A stretch of DNA of 64,000 bases from Algoriphagus resistens (GTDB lineage Bacteria; Bacteroidota; Bacteroidia; Cytophagales; Cyclobacteriaceae), in contig NZ_LMXN01000013.1 of assembly GCF_001442615.1 (NCBI RefSeq), forward strand, positions 124,001-188,000, written 5' to 3'. Below the pieces are notes generated by a model that was not told the DNA's origin, searched no databases, and worked only from the letters and a program-made list of their open reading frames with translations. This document shows, piece after piece, positions 25,124 to 32,304 of the stretch. Position 1 is the first letter of the stretch. Each line of letters opens with the position of its first letter. Both the position numbers and the translations under genes were made by a program.

Positions 25124-26032
25124 TTACACGTTGGTAATTTCCCGGAAAATTAATTCCAGGTTCTTCTTACTTTGATTAAGGCTGACAAGATTCAACGAAC
25201 GTTCATGGAGAATCGTCATAATGGCTTTTCTAGCGACGGTAGGATCTGTAGTGGAGATGAGCAACACATTGCTTCCCTTTGATCCGAAATCAACTTTGCC
25301 CACATTTTCGAACCATTGAAGCTCCAAGTCTTCCTCCGTTTCCAGAATTAAAATCGTTTCGTTAGAATTGGATTTCAAATTAGTAAGCGAGTCCGCAACA
25401 AGAATTTTACCCTTGTTAATAATGACTACATCCTGGCAAATAGCCTCCACTTCCTGCATGATATGCGTGGAAAGGATTAGCGTTTTGTCCTTGGCCACTT
25501 CCTGGATCAGATTTCTTATTTCCACCAACTGATTAGGATCAAGTCCCGTAGTCGGCTCATCTAAAATGACTATTTGCGGATCATGGATCAAAGCCCTGGC
25601 CAGTCCCACACGCTGGCGATAGCCTTTTGAGAGCTGACCAATTTTTTTGTGTTGCTCTGGCTCAAGACCAGTTCTAACAAGCATTTCCTTAATCCTGGAT
25701 CTTAACTTATTTCCAGATAAGGCATACAGTCCTCCGGAAAATTCAAGAAATTCCCGCACATACATGTCTAGATAAAGCGGATTGTGTTCAGGCAAATAGC
25801 CTATCAATTTACTTACTTCCTGGGGATTGATCAGCGCATCCCTTCCTAACACTTTCACCTGACCGGCATCAGCCGACAAAAAGCCGGTGATGATTTTCAT
25901 CGTAGTGGATTTCCCCGCACCATTTGGCCCCAAAAAGCCTAGAATCCTTCCTGGCTTGGCGGCAAAAGACACCTCATCAAGTGCTTTCTGTGTGCCGTAT
26001 AATTTGGTAAGCTGGGATACTTCGAGTGACAT
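25124..26032 (-). CDS. gldA: Gliding-motility ABC transporter ATP-binding protein GldA
   Basis: A 302-residue ABC ATPase with Walker A GPNGAGKST near residues 35-43, Q-loop GYLPEHNPLY near 78, signature LSKGYRQRVGLA near 137-148, Walker B IVILDEPTTGLD near 157-168 and the switch His in STHIM near 192. The C-terminal 80 residues form the extra domain found in ABC-2 drug or lipid exporters. It is first in the gldA-gldF-gldG operon. In Flavobacterium johnsoniae gldA is separate from gldFG, so a single three-gene unit reflects the Cytophagales-type arrangement. Confidence 0.93.
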   Translation of the reverse strand: MSLEVSQLTKLYGTQKALDEVSFAAKPGRILGFLGPNGAGKSTTMKIITGFLSADAGQVKVLGRDALINPQEVSKLIGYLPEHNPLYLDMYVREFLEFSGGLYALSGNKLRSRIKEMLVRTGLEPEQHKKIGQLSKGYRQRVGLARALIHDPQIVILDEPTTGLDPNQLVEIRNLIQEVAKDKTLILSTHIMQEVEAICQDVVIINKGKILVADSLTNLKSNSNETILILETEEDLELQWFENVGKVDFGSKGSNVLLISTTDPTVARKAIMTILHERSLNLVSLNQSKKNLELIFREITNV

Positions 26033-26263
26033 GGGGCTTTTTTAGTCAGTCAAAAGTAAGGAAAAAATAGAGTTTTCATGAACTGAAGCGCATTTGGATA
26101 ATCCATAGTCGGTAATGCATGTTTTCAAATTAAAGTAATGGAACCAGATATAAACCCTATCCATTTTATTATCCGGTACATTCCCTGCCTGGCTGTACTA
26201 CAAATGGTCCGTAGGTTAAAACAAGGATTCATCAATTAGGATTAGTACATTCGGGTACATTAC

Positions 26264-26423
26264 ACCGATAGTATCAGTGTCACCATCTACCCTGGGGCCA
26301 TGGGGTCTTTGTTTGCCCACTTGGTGAAGCATCACCGGAGACTATCGGTCAATATATCCTTTCACAAGGTCAGTTATCCTTGTGCCTTAAACCCCTTCCA
26401 CGCTAAAGCGATGAAGGGGTTTT
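26264..26423 (+). ncRNA. Probable structured non-coding RNA of about 160 nt
   Basis: Perfect 9-nt complements ACCGATAGT (26264-26272) and ACTATCGGT (26341-26349) enclose about 68 nt that contain a GGTGA/TCACC hairpin and a GGG/CCC pairing. A separate CACAAGG/CCTTGTG hairpin follows at 26363-26384, then a terminator. No reading frame spans it. The size, closing helix, internal bulges and separate terminator resemble a small housekeeping or regulatory RNA. A 6S-like RNA is one possibility, but I cannot assign a family by eye. The SRP RNA signature (GGUCAGG...GGAAGG) and known riboswitch cores are absent. Three copies of GTACATT precede it (26176, 26245, 26255). Confidence 0.6.
26389..26422 (+). 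terminator. Terminator of the putative RNA
   Basis: AAACCCCTTC and GAAGGGGTTT form a 10-bp stem around a 14-nt loop, followed by a short TTAT tail. It separates the putative RNA from the M20 amidohydrolase gene. The tail is weak, but the stem is strong. Confidence 0.75.
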
Positions 26424-26436
26424 ATAACACAGAATA

Positions 26437-26444
26437 TAAATTTG
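26437..26444 (+). promoter_or_regulatory. Probable -7 promoter element (TAAATTTG) for the M20 gene
   Basis: TAAATTTG fits TAnnTTTG and lies 26 nt before the M20 start codon, right after a terminator, so the gene needs a promoter here. No clear TTG is seen at the -33 spacing. Confidence 0.4.
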
Positions 26445-26469
26445 TATTATATCATATAAACCACAGACG

Positions 26470-27771
26470 ATGAAGAGACTTCTACTCCCCCTACTGCTAG
26501 TCCCGATGATCATGGGAACGGGCAATCTTTCTGCCCAATCAGACCTGCACCCAGCTATTGATACCAAAGCAAATTCCATTGAAGCAAAAGTGATTGAATG
26601 GCGGCGGGATATTCACATGCATCCTGAGCTGGGAAACCAGGAATTCCGGACAGCAAAGAAAGCCGCGGATCATCTGCGCTCACTTGGAATAGAAGTCACC
26701 GAAAATGTGGCGGTGACAGGTGTTGTCGGCGTGTTGAAGGGAGGAAAACCCGGGCCAACCGTAGCACTTAGAGCTGATATGGATGCACTTCCAGTGACGG
26801 AACGAAATGATTTGCCATTCAAATCTGTTAATACCGCGACCTATAACGGTCAGGAAACAGGTGTAATGCATGCTTGTGGCCATGATTCGCATGTAGCAAT
26901 TCTAATGGGAGTGGCAGAAGTACTCGCTAGTATGAAAGCTGATTTGCAAGGCACGGTAAAGTTTATTTTCCAGCCAGCTGAGGAAGGAGTGTTTGATGCA
27001 GAGATTGCCGGAGCTGAACTCATGGTGAAAGAAGGCGTGATGAACGATGTAGATGCGGTTTTTGGGCTACATATTAATTCCCAGACTGAAATAGGGAAAA
27101 TCGGGTACAGATCCGGGCCGATCATGGCAGCAGTGGATAATCTGGAGATCACGGTAAAAGGTGTCCAGGCCCATGGAGCATACCCTTGGTCCAGTGTGGA
27201 CCCAATTGTCACCAGTTCTCAGATAATCATGGGGTTACAGACCATCCTTTCGAGAAATGTGAATGTCACCCAAAATCCAGCAGTAGTCACCATCGGAGCT
27301 ATACATGGTGGGATCCGCCACAACATCATCCCCGAAGAAGTGGAACTGATCGGGACAGTCAGGACTTTCGGAGATGAGCAACAGGAGTTGGTTCACAAGC
27401 GCATCACAGAGATTGTGACCAATATTGCCGAAAGTGCCGGGGCTACTGTGGATCTGAAGATAAATAAGCTATATCCCTCCACAGTGAATCATCCTGACCT
27501 AACGAAGGAAATGCTCCCCTCACTGGAAGCTGCAGCGGGTGCAGAAAATTTAATTTATTTGAATCCGGTTACCGGAGCTGAGGATTTCAGCTTTTTTCAG
27601 CGAGAAAAGCCGGGAGTATTTGTATTTCTGGGAGGCATGAAAAAAGGAGGCGATCCGCTTACCACACCATCCCATCACACGCCGGGCTTCACCATAGACG
27701 AGGGAGGGTTTGTACTGGGAATAAGAACCTTGAGCTACTTTGTAGTGGATTATTTGGGACAGAATAAGTAG
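26470..27771 (+). CDS. Secreted M20 family amidohydrolase/peptidase
   Basis: A 433-residue protein with a signal peptide (cleavage near residue 22, NLSAQS). The metal-binding residues are visible: HACGHDSH near 134-141, PAEEG near 171-175, GLHINSQ near 198 and GAEDFSFF near 372. This identifies an M20D amidohydrolase related to hippurate, N-acyl-amino-acid or indole-acetyl-amino-acid hydrolases. It should cleave an N-acyl amide in the periplasm. The substrate is unknown. It is monocistronic, followed by a short AGGCTAGCTAGCCT palindrome (27772-27785) before a convergent gene. Confidence 0.9.
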   Translation: MKRLLLPLLLVPMIMGTGNLSAQSDLHPAIDTKANSIEAKVIEWRRDIHMHPELGNQEFRTAKKAADHLRSLGIEVTENVAVTGVVGVLKGGKPGPTVALRADMDALPVTERNDLPFKSVNTATYNGQETGVMHACGHDSHVAILMGVAEVLASMKADLQGTVKFIFQPAEEGVFDAEIAGAELMVKEGVMNDVDAVFGLHINSQTEIGKIGYRSGPIMAAVDNLEITVKGVQAHGAYPWSSVDPIVTSSQIIMGLQTILSRNVNVTQNPAVVTIGAIHGGIRHNIIPEEVELIGTVRTFGDEQQELVHKRITEIVTNIAESAGATVDLKINKLYPSTVNHPDLTKEMLPSLEAAAGAENLIYLNPVTGAEDFSFFQREKPGVFVFLGGMKKGGDPLTTPSHHTPGFTIDEGGFVLGIRTLSYFVVDYLGQNK

Positions 27772-27804
27772 AGGCTAGCTAGCCTTAAGTATCAAGAAAT
27801 TCAA

Positions 27805-28962
27805 TTAGAAAAGAGGGGGAACTTTAAACGCCCCCTCATCGTATTTTTCGAGAATGAAGTTTCCTTCGTACAATTTTTCATACGCGGCAACCTTCCCAGC
27901 AGTGTCATTGGTAATAAATGCAGTTACTAATTCATTGAAAGCAGGAAATCCTAGCGCTTGCTGCAGTCCATGGCCATCGTTGAGCAGCAGCAACGTGCAT
28001 TTAGAATAATATTCTGCCAGCACATCGTATGATTTGGAGTAAATCATACGATCTAAAGCAGCTCCAATCAAGATCATTTTCCCTTCGAATTCCAGTAACC
28101 GATCGTAGTTGGTTCCGAAGAAAGCAAATTTGCTGCTTTCATATTCGCCCCAGAGTGGACCACTCCATTTTTTCAACACCTCTAATCTTGGGTTGGCCTT
28201 TTGCAGGGAATCTTGCAATCCTGAGAGAGCTATCCCATGTTCAAACAATCTTACCACTAAAGGCAAGTTACCTGCTATGAGTTGAGTGGCAGCAATCCCT
28301 GACAATAAGTCCTGAAAAGTCAAAAATCCCATCAGGTTCTCTTTAGAGGAGAACTTCTGATTCTCACTATCGAAATTTGCATAGTAGCTAAAATCAACTT
28401 TCTGCTCAGCACTAAGTTTCACATCCGGGAACGATAATTCTGCGGAAGGAAAATTCAGATTGTTTTGAATGTCAAAAACCAACGGATTGACGCTGATCAT
28501 TCTTTTCACATGCTCAGGAAATAAGGATAGGTAATGCTGCAAAACCATGGCAGCCGAAGAATGTCCCAACAAAATCATCTGCTCATTCCCGAGTAACTCC
28601 TTCCTGATTACTTCAATATCGCGGGCTACTTGATCTTGGTTGTAAAGTTTGTATGCTAACCGATAATCCGGACTTCCAGAAAGCATCACCCCCTTCTTTA
28701 ACTGTTCGTTATCCTTTCTTCCTTTGATCAAAACAAAATTGCTGGACTCCGTCAAATCCAGCAATCCAATAAAAGGCAAATACAGCTCATCAAATGAATC
28801 CTCTAAGAGGAACACCGTTTCCTTTCCCGAATCAAACCCATTTATAAATTCAACCTGAATTTCGATTTTCCTTGAATTCGGAAGTTGATGATCGTAGGGT
28901 ACTAAGAAAGGCTGTGCCTGAAGTGAAGCACTGATAACTAAGAAAAGTAAAATTAGTCTCAC
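27805..28962 (-). CDS. Secreted alpha/beta hydrolase-like protein
   Basis: A 385-residue protein with a signal peptide (MRLILLFLVISASLQAQ). The nucleophile elbow GHSSAA near residue 134-139 gives a candidate catalytic Ser, and the late DGHGLQQ near 331-337 gives a candidate His. The spacing and fold prediction suggest an alpha/beta hydrolase, but the first strands are divergent and no specific esterase or peptidase family is recognisable. It stands alone, convergent with the M20 gene. The function is unknown. Confidence 0.65.
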   Translation of the reverse strand: MRLILLFLVISASLQAQPFLVPYDHQLPNSRKIEIQVEFINGFDSGKETVFLLEDSFDELYLPFIGLLDLTESSNFVLIKGRKDNEQLKKGVMLSGSPDYRLAYKLYNQDQVARDIEVIRKELLGNEQMILLGHSSAAMVLQHYLSLFPEHVKRMISVNPLVFDIQNNLNFPSAELSFPDVKLSAEQKVDFSYYANFDSENQKFSSKENLMGFLTFQDLLSGIAATQLIAGNLPLVVRLFEHGIALSGLQDSLQKANPRLEVLKKWSGPLWGEYESSKFAFFGTNYDRLLEFEGKMILIGAALDRMIYSKSYDVLAEYYSKCTLLLLNDGHGLQQALGFPAFNELVTAFITNDTAGKVAAYEKLYEGNFILEKYDEGAFKVPPLF

Positions 28963-29045
28963 AACTTAAATTTGCTCACTGCAAACAACAGATCCTATAG
29001 AGCAAGCTTCATTTTATATAAATTAACTGAAGCTGTTTCGACTAA

Positions 29046-30419
29046 TTATTTCCCCTTATTTTTCTGATGCTTGGTCTTCAGCTGATTTCTATTGGTTTTG
29101 GCCTTGGAGTTTTTATTTCCGCGCTTCTTCTCTTTTTCCTGTGTCTCCAGATGCGGGTTTGTTTTTTTCTGCTCTTTCTTCTCATGAAAAGCGCCTTTAT
29201 AATCAGGATTATCCCGTTGTAACAGGCGATCCAGTTCACGGGCATAGGCCTGCTTTTCTTCGAAAGGTGTTGCAGACACATCAACTTCATCGGGAATCGG
29301 AGCCTCTTCCACCTTCATGCGGATGATCTCCTCAATTTTTTCAAAGTGATATTCCTCAGCAGGATTCACAAAACTGATCGCCTTGCCTTCGTTAGTTGCC
29401 CGCCCTGTTCTGCCAATTCTATGCACATAATCCTCATAGATCAGTGGCACGTCAAAGTTGACTACATGAGAAACCATTGTCACATCAAGGCCTCTGGAAG
29501 CCACGTCTGTAGCAACAAGGATCCTTACCTCCCCCCCTTTGAAATCCTCAATGGAATTAATCCGTGTATTTTGTCCTTTATTGGCATGAATCACGCGCAC
29601 TTCACCATAGCTACGGTGACTTAGGAATGCAAACACCTCTTCCGCATTTCTTCTGGAGCGGGTAAAAATGATTGCCCGATTGATTTCCTCATTCCTGAAC
29701 AAATGCGCGAGAAGACTTAACTTTGTTTTAATATTAGGTACCAAATATTTCACCTGACCTATGGTCTCAGCTGTGGTTGCCTGAGGAGTTACCTCTACTC
29801 TTTCGGGAAATTCTAAAAACTCAGCAGCAAATCGATCGATGCGTTCACCAAAGGTTGCGGAGAAAAGCAGGTTCTGCCTCTTTCTCGGGATGATTTCCAA
29901 AATTGACCTGATTTGAGGCATAAATCCCATATCCATCATTTTGTCGGCTTCATCCAGAACCATGGTTTTGATTTCCTTGGTCAGGATTTTCCCTTTTCTA
30001 TAGATATCCAGAAATCTTCCCGGTGTGGAAACGATAATATCCACCCCCTTCTCCAGCGTTTCTATCTGGGTCTTCGGCCCCAAGCCACCATAAAGGGAAA
30101 CCATTCTGAGATCCGTATTTACGGCCATTTGCAGCACCACTTCTTCGATCTGCATTACCAGTTCCCGAGTAGGCGCCAATATCACTGCTCTGGCATGATC
30201 CCCCTGTGCATATTTCACTTTCATAAGCAGGGGCAAAACGTAAGCTGCAGTCTTTCCTGTGCCTGTCTGGGCTATTCCCAACACATCATGACCTGCAAGT
30301 GCAAGAGGGATTGCTTTTTCCTGGATAGGCGTAGGATGAACATAGCCGGCATCGGCCACCGCATTCAATAATTGCCTATTTAGCTTAAATGCTTCAAAAG
30401 TTGAGGCCTCATTGCTCAT
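29046..30419 (-). CDS. DEAD-box ATP-dependent RNA helicase (RhlE-like)
   Basis: A 457-residue helicase with all core motifs: Q-motif PTPIQEKAIPLA near 29-40, Walker A AQTGTGKT near 54-61, PTRELV near 87, STPGR near 133, DEAD near 157-160, SAT near 188-190 and HRIGRTGRA near 337-345. The tail after residue 400 is basic and low complexity (K/N/Q rich), as in RhlE proteins, and likely adds RNA affinity. Expected roles are ribosome assembly or RNA turnover at low temperature. It is divergent from the dihydroorotase gene. Confidence 0.92.
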   Translation of the reverse strand: MSNEASTFEAFKLNRQLLNAVADAGYVHPTPIQEKAIPLALAGHDVLGIAQTGTGKTAAYVLPLLMKVKYAQGDHARAVILAPTRELVMQIEEVVLQMAVNTDLRMVSLYGGLGPKTQIETLEKGVDIIVSTPGRFLDIYRKGKILTKEIKTMVLDEADKMMDMGFMPQIRSILEIIPRKRQNLLFSATFGERIDRFAAEFLEFPERVEVTPQATTAETIGQVKYLVPNIKTKLSLLAHLFRNEEINRAIIFTRSRRNAEEVFAFLSHRSYGEVRVIHANKGQNTRINSIEDFKGGEVRILVATDVASRGLDVTMVSHVVNFDVPLIYEDYVHRIGRTGRATNEGKAISFVNPAEEYHFEKIEEIIRMKVEEAPIPDEVDVSATPFEEKQAYARELDRLLQRDNPDYKGAFHEKKEQKKTNPHLETQEKEKKRGNKNSKAKTNRNQLKTKHQKNKGK

Positions 30420-30434
30420 GATTCGTTAATTTTG
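30401..30434 (+). promoter_or_regulatory. Probable promoter of the dihydroorotase gene
   Basis: TTG at 30401-30403 and TAATTTTG at 30427-30434 (TAnnTTTG) are 23 nt apart, at the upper end of the accepted spacing. The element is 33 nt before the start codon. It overlaps the 5' end of the divergent helicase gene. Confidence 0.4.
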
Positions 30435-30466
30435 GTTGAACTAGTAAAATCCAAAAAGGAGTTAAG

Positions 30467-31810
30467 ATGAAAAGTATTTTGATCACCGGTGCAAATATAG
30501 TCAATGAAGGCCGGATAAGTCCGGGTGACGTGTTGGTAGAGAACGGAAGAATCTCAAAACTGGGAGAAGACCTCAGCGGAGAGAAGGCTGATATTCATAT
30601 TGACGCCACTGGAAAACACCTATTTCCTGGACTAATAGATGATCAAGTACATTTTAGAGAGCCTGGCCTTACCCATAAAGCGGAGATCTATACTGAAGCA
30701 AAAGCCGGTGTAGCGGGCGGAACTACTTCCTATATGGAAATGCCGAACACAATTCCTCAGGCAACTACTGTAGAATTGCTGGAGCAGAAATATTCCAGAG
30801 CTGCTGAAGTTTCATTGGCGAATTATTCTTTTTTCATGGGAGCTACAAATAGCAACTTGGATGAGATCATGAAAGTTGATTTTGAACAGGTTTGTGGTGT
30901 AAAGATTTTCCAGGGCTCTTCCACCGGCAATATGGTCGTGGATAATATTGAGTCATTAGAAGGAATTTTTAAAGAGTGTAAAGCAATCATCGCCATTCAC
31001 AGTGAGAATGACAACATCATCAAAGCAAACCTGGATGAATTCAAATCCATTTATGGCGATGATATCCCCGTGAGATTCCATCCGAAAATAAGATCCGAGG
31101 AGGCTTGCTATGATGCATCAAGCCGGGCTGTAGCTATGGCCAAAAAATACGGCACCCGCCTTCATATTCTCCATATCAGTACTGCAAAAGAATTGGAGCT
31201 TTTTACCAATGCTATCCCTGTGGAAGAGAAAAAAGTGACTGCCGAGGCATGCATCCACCATATGTGGTTTTCTGAAGCAGATTATGACACAAAAGGCAAC
31301 TTGATAAAATGGAACCCTGCTGTAAAAACAGCGAAAGACAGGGAAGCGATTTTTAATGCAATGCTAGACGGTACCATCGACGTAGTCGCCACAGACCATG
31401 CGCCTCATACCTTGGAGGAGAAAGCGCAGATTTACACCAAAGCTCCATCAGGCGGGCCCCTTAATCAGCACAGCTTAGTTGCAATGCTTGACTTCTATCA
31501 TCAAGGAAAAATCAGTCTGGAGAAAATCGCGCTGAAAATGAGCCATAACGTCGCTACCTTATTTCATATCAAAGAAAGAGGATTTATCAGAGAAGGATAT
31601 TATGCTGATTTGGTGCTAGTAGATTTAAACAGCCCATGGAAAGTTGCCAAGGAAAATATTTTATCCAAATGTGGCTGGTCTCCATTTGAAGGACATACAT
31701 TTCAGTCAAAAGTCACCCATACAGTCGTTTCTGGACATTTAGCGTACGAAAACGGAACATTCAACGAAGAACAGAAAGGTGAGCGTCTTAATTTTTCAAT
31801 AAAATTTTAA
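30467..31810 (+). CDS. pyrC: Dihydroorotase (class I-type)
   Basis: Dihydroorotase cyclises carbamoyl-aspartate in pyrimidine synthesis. The 447-residue amidohydrolase has DDQVHFREPG near residue 58-67 with the metal-binding His pair, the probable carboxylated Lys in GVKIFQGSSTGN near 145-156, further His in AIHSEN near 180 and HILHIST near 236, and the Asp in ATDHAPH near 310-316. SSTGNMVVD is typical of Bacteroidota dihydroorotases. An AAGGAG-like ribosome site is visible before the ATG, unusual for this genome. It ends about 80 nt before tRNA-His. Confidence 0.93.
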   Translation: MKSILITGANIVNEGRISPGDVLVENGRISKLGEDLSGEKADIHIDATGKHLFPGLIDDQVHFREPGLTHKAEIYTEAKAGVAGGTTSYMEMPNTIPQATTVELLEQKYSRAAEVSLANYSFFMGATNSNLDEIMKVDFEQVCGVKIFQGSSTGNMVVDNIESLEGIFKECKAIIAIHSENDNIIKANLDEFKSIYGDDIPVRFHPKIRSEEACYDASSRAVAMAKKYGTRLHILHISTAKELELFTNAIPVEEKKVTAEACIHHMWFSEADYDTKGNLIKWNPAVKTAKDREAIFNAMLDGTIDVVATDHAPHTLEEKAQIYTKAPSGGPLNQHSLVAMLDFYHQGKISLEKIALKMSHNVATLFHIKERGFIREGYYADLVLVDLNSPWKVAKENILSKCGWSPFEGHTFQSKVTHTVVSGHLAYENGTFNEEQKGERLNFSIKF

Positions 31811-31818
31811 TAATCATC

Positions 31819-31849
31819 TTGCGCTGATCCAGCTTAATTATTACTTTTG
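31819..31849 (+). promoter_or_regulatory. Promoter of tRNA-His
   Basis: TTG at 31819-31821 and TACTTTTG at 31842-31849, separated by 20 nt, match both boxes of the Bacteroidota promoter. The tRNA starts 38 nt further on. Confidence 0.7.
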
Positions 31850-31887
31850 CAGACCGTTTGGAAGAAACCAGTCCAGATGATTAAATG

Positions 31888-31961
31888 GTGATTGTAGCTC
31901 AGCTGGTTAGAGCGCTGGTTTGTGGATCCAGAGGTCGCCGGTTCGAACCCGGTCTTTCACC
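31888..31961 (+). tRNA. tRNA-His (anticodon GTG)
   Basis: A full cloverleaf can be drawn. The anticodon loop TTGTGGA carries GTG, the T-arm is GCCGG-TTCGAAC-CCGGT, and the bases G before position 1 and C73 are the histidine identity elements. CCA is encoded at 31962-31964. Pairs 5-68 and 6-67 of the acceptor stem and 31-39 of the anticodon stem are T-T mismatches, which is unusual. It is followed immediately by a terminator and preceded by a consensus promoter. Confidence 0.93.
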
Positions 31962-31964
31962 CCA

Positions 31965-31989
31965 AAAGCCCCTCAATATGAGGGGCTTT
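31965..31989 (+). terminator. Terminator of tRNA-His
   Basis: AAAGCCCCTCA and TGAGGGGCTTT form an 11-bp stem around a 3-nt loop directly after the encoded CCA. The following T-tract is short. Confidence 0.85.
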
Positions 31990-32114
31990 GTTATTAACAG
32001 AGCCTCTATTGGCATAGCATTTGATAAAACCTGCCAGAACTAAACCAACTTCAGATGTTTACTTTGTTCAAAACTTCGCCGAAATTTCCCCAAGTAAAAC
32101 CTATCAACATAAGA

Positions 32115-32195
32115 ATGGCAAAAAGCTACTTGATGAAATTTGAAGAATCGCTTAGAAATTTCGAGGAAATCCAAAAAGAAGCGATTCGTTCTTGA
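32115..32195 (+). CDS. Candidate small protein of 26 residues
   Basis: An ATG-started ORF in the 315-nt gap between tRNA-His and the GH133 gene encodes MAKSYLMKFEESLRNFEEIQ plus six residues. It is predicted to be one charged amphipathic helix, with L/F/I spaced like a heptad. It is closely followed by a strong terminator (32213), so it would be the only gene of a short transcript. There is no homology evidence, and the ORF is short enough to occur by chance. Confidence 0.35.
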   Translation: MAKSYLMKFEESLRNFEEIQKEAIRS

Positions 32196-32212
32196 TTATC
32201 TCTTCAAAAACC

Positions 32213-32245
32213 AAAGGTTATGGAAACATAACCTTTATTTTTTCC
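32213..32245 (+). terminator. Intrinsic terminator upstream of the GH133 gene
   Basis: AAAGGTTATG and CATAACCTTT form a 10-bp stem capped by a GAAA tetraloop, followed by ATTTTTT. It is too far from the tRNA's own terminator to be redundant and implies a short transcript ending here. Confidence 0.88.
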
Positions 32246-32304
32246 CTTTATATTTTTCTTATCGGTGCAAAACTCTATTTTTAACAACATAGAATTTTTC
32301 CCGC

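Noticed and set aside
26264..26423. SRP RNA, tmRNA or a known riboswitch
   Set aside because: The diagnostic core sequences (SRP GGUCAGG/GGAAGG, tmRNA tRNA-like ends with tag ORF, TPP or cobalamin boxes) are not present, so only a generic RNA is called.
27772..27785. AGGCTAGCTAGCCT palindrome between converging genes
   Set aside because: It is too short and lacks a T tract. It could be chance, so it is mentioned only in the neighbouring gene entry.
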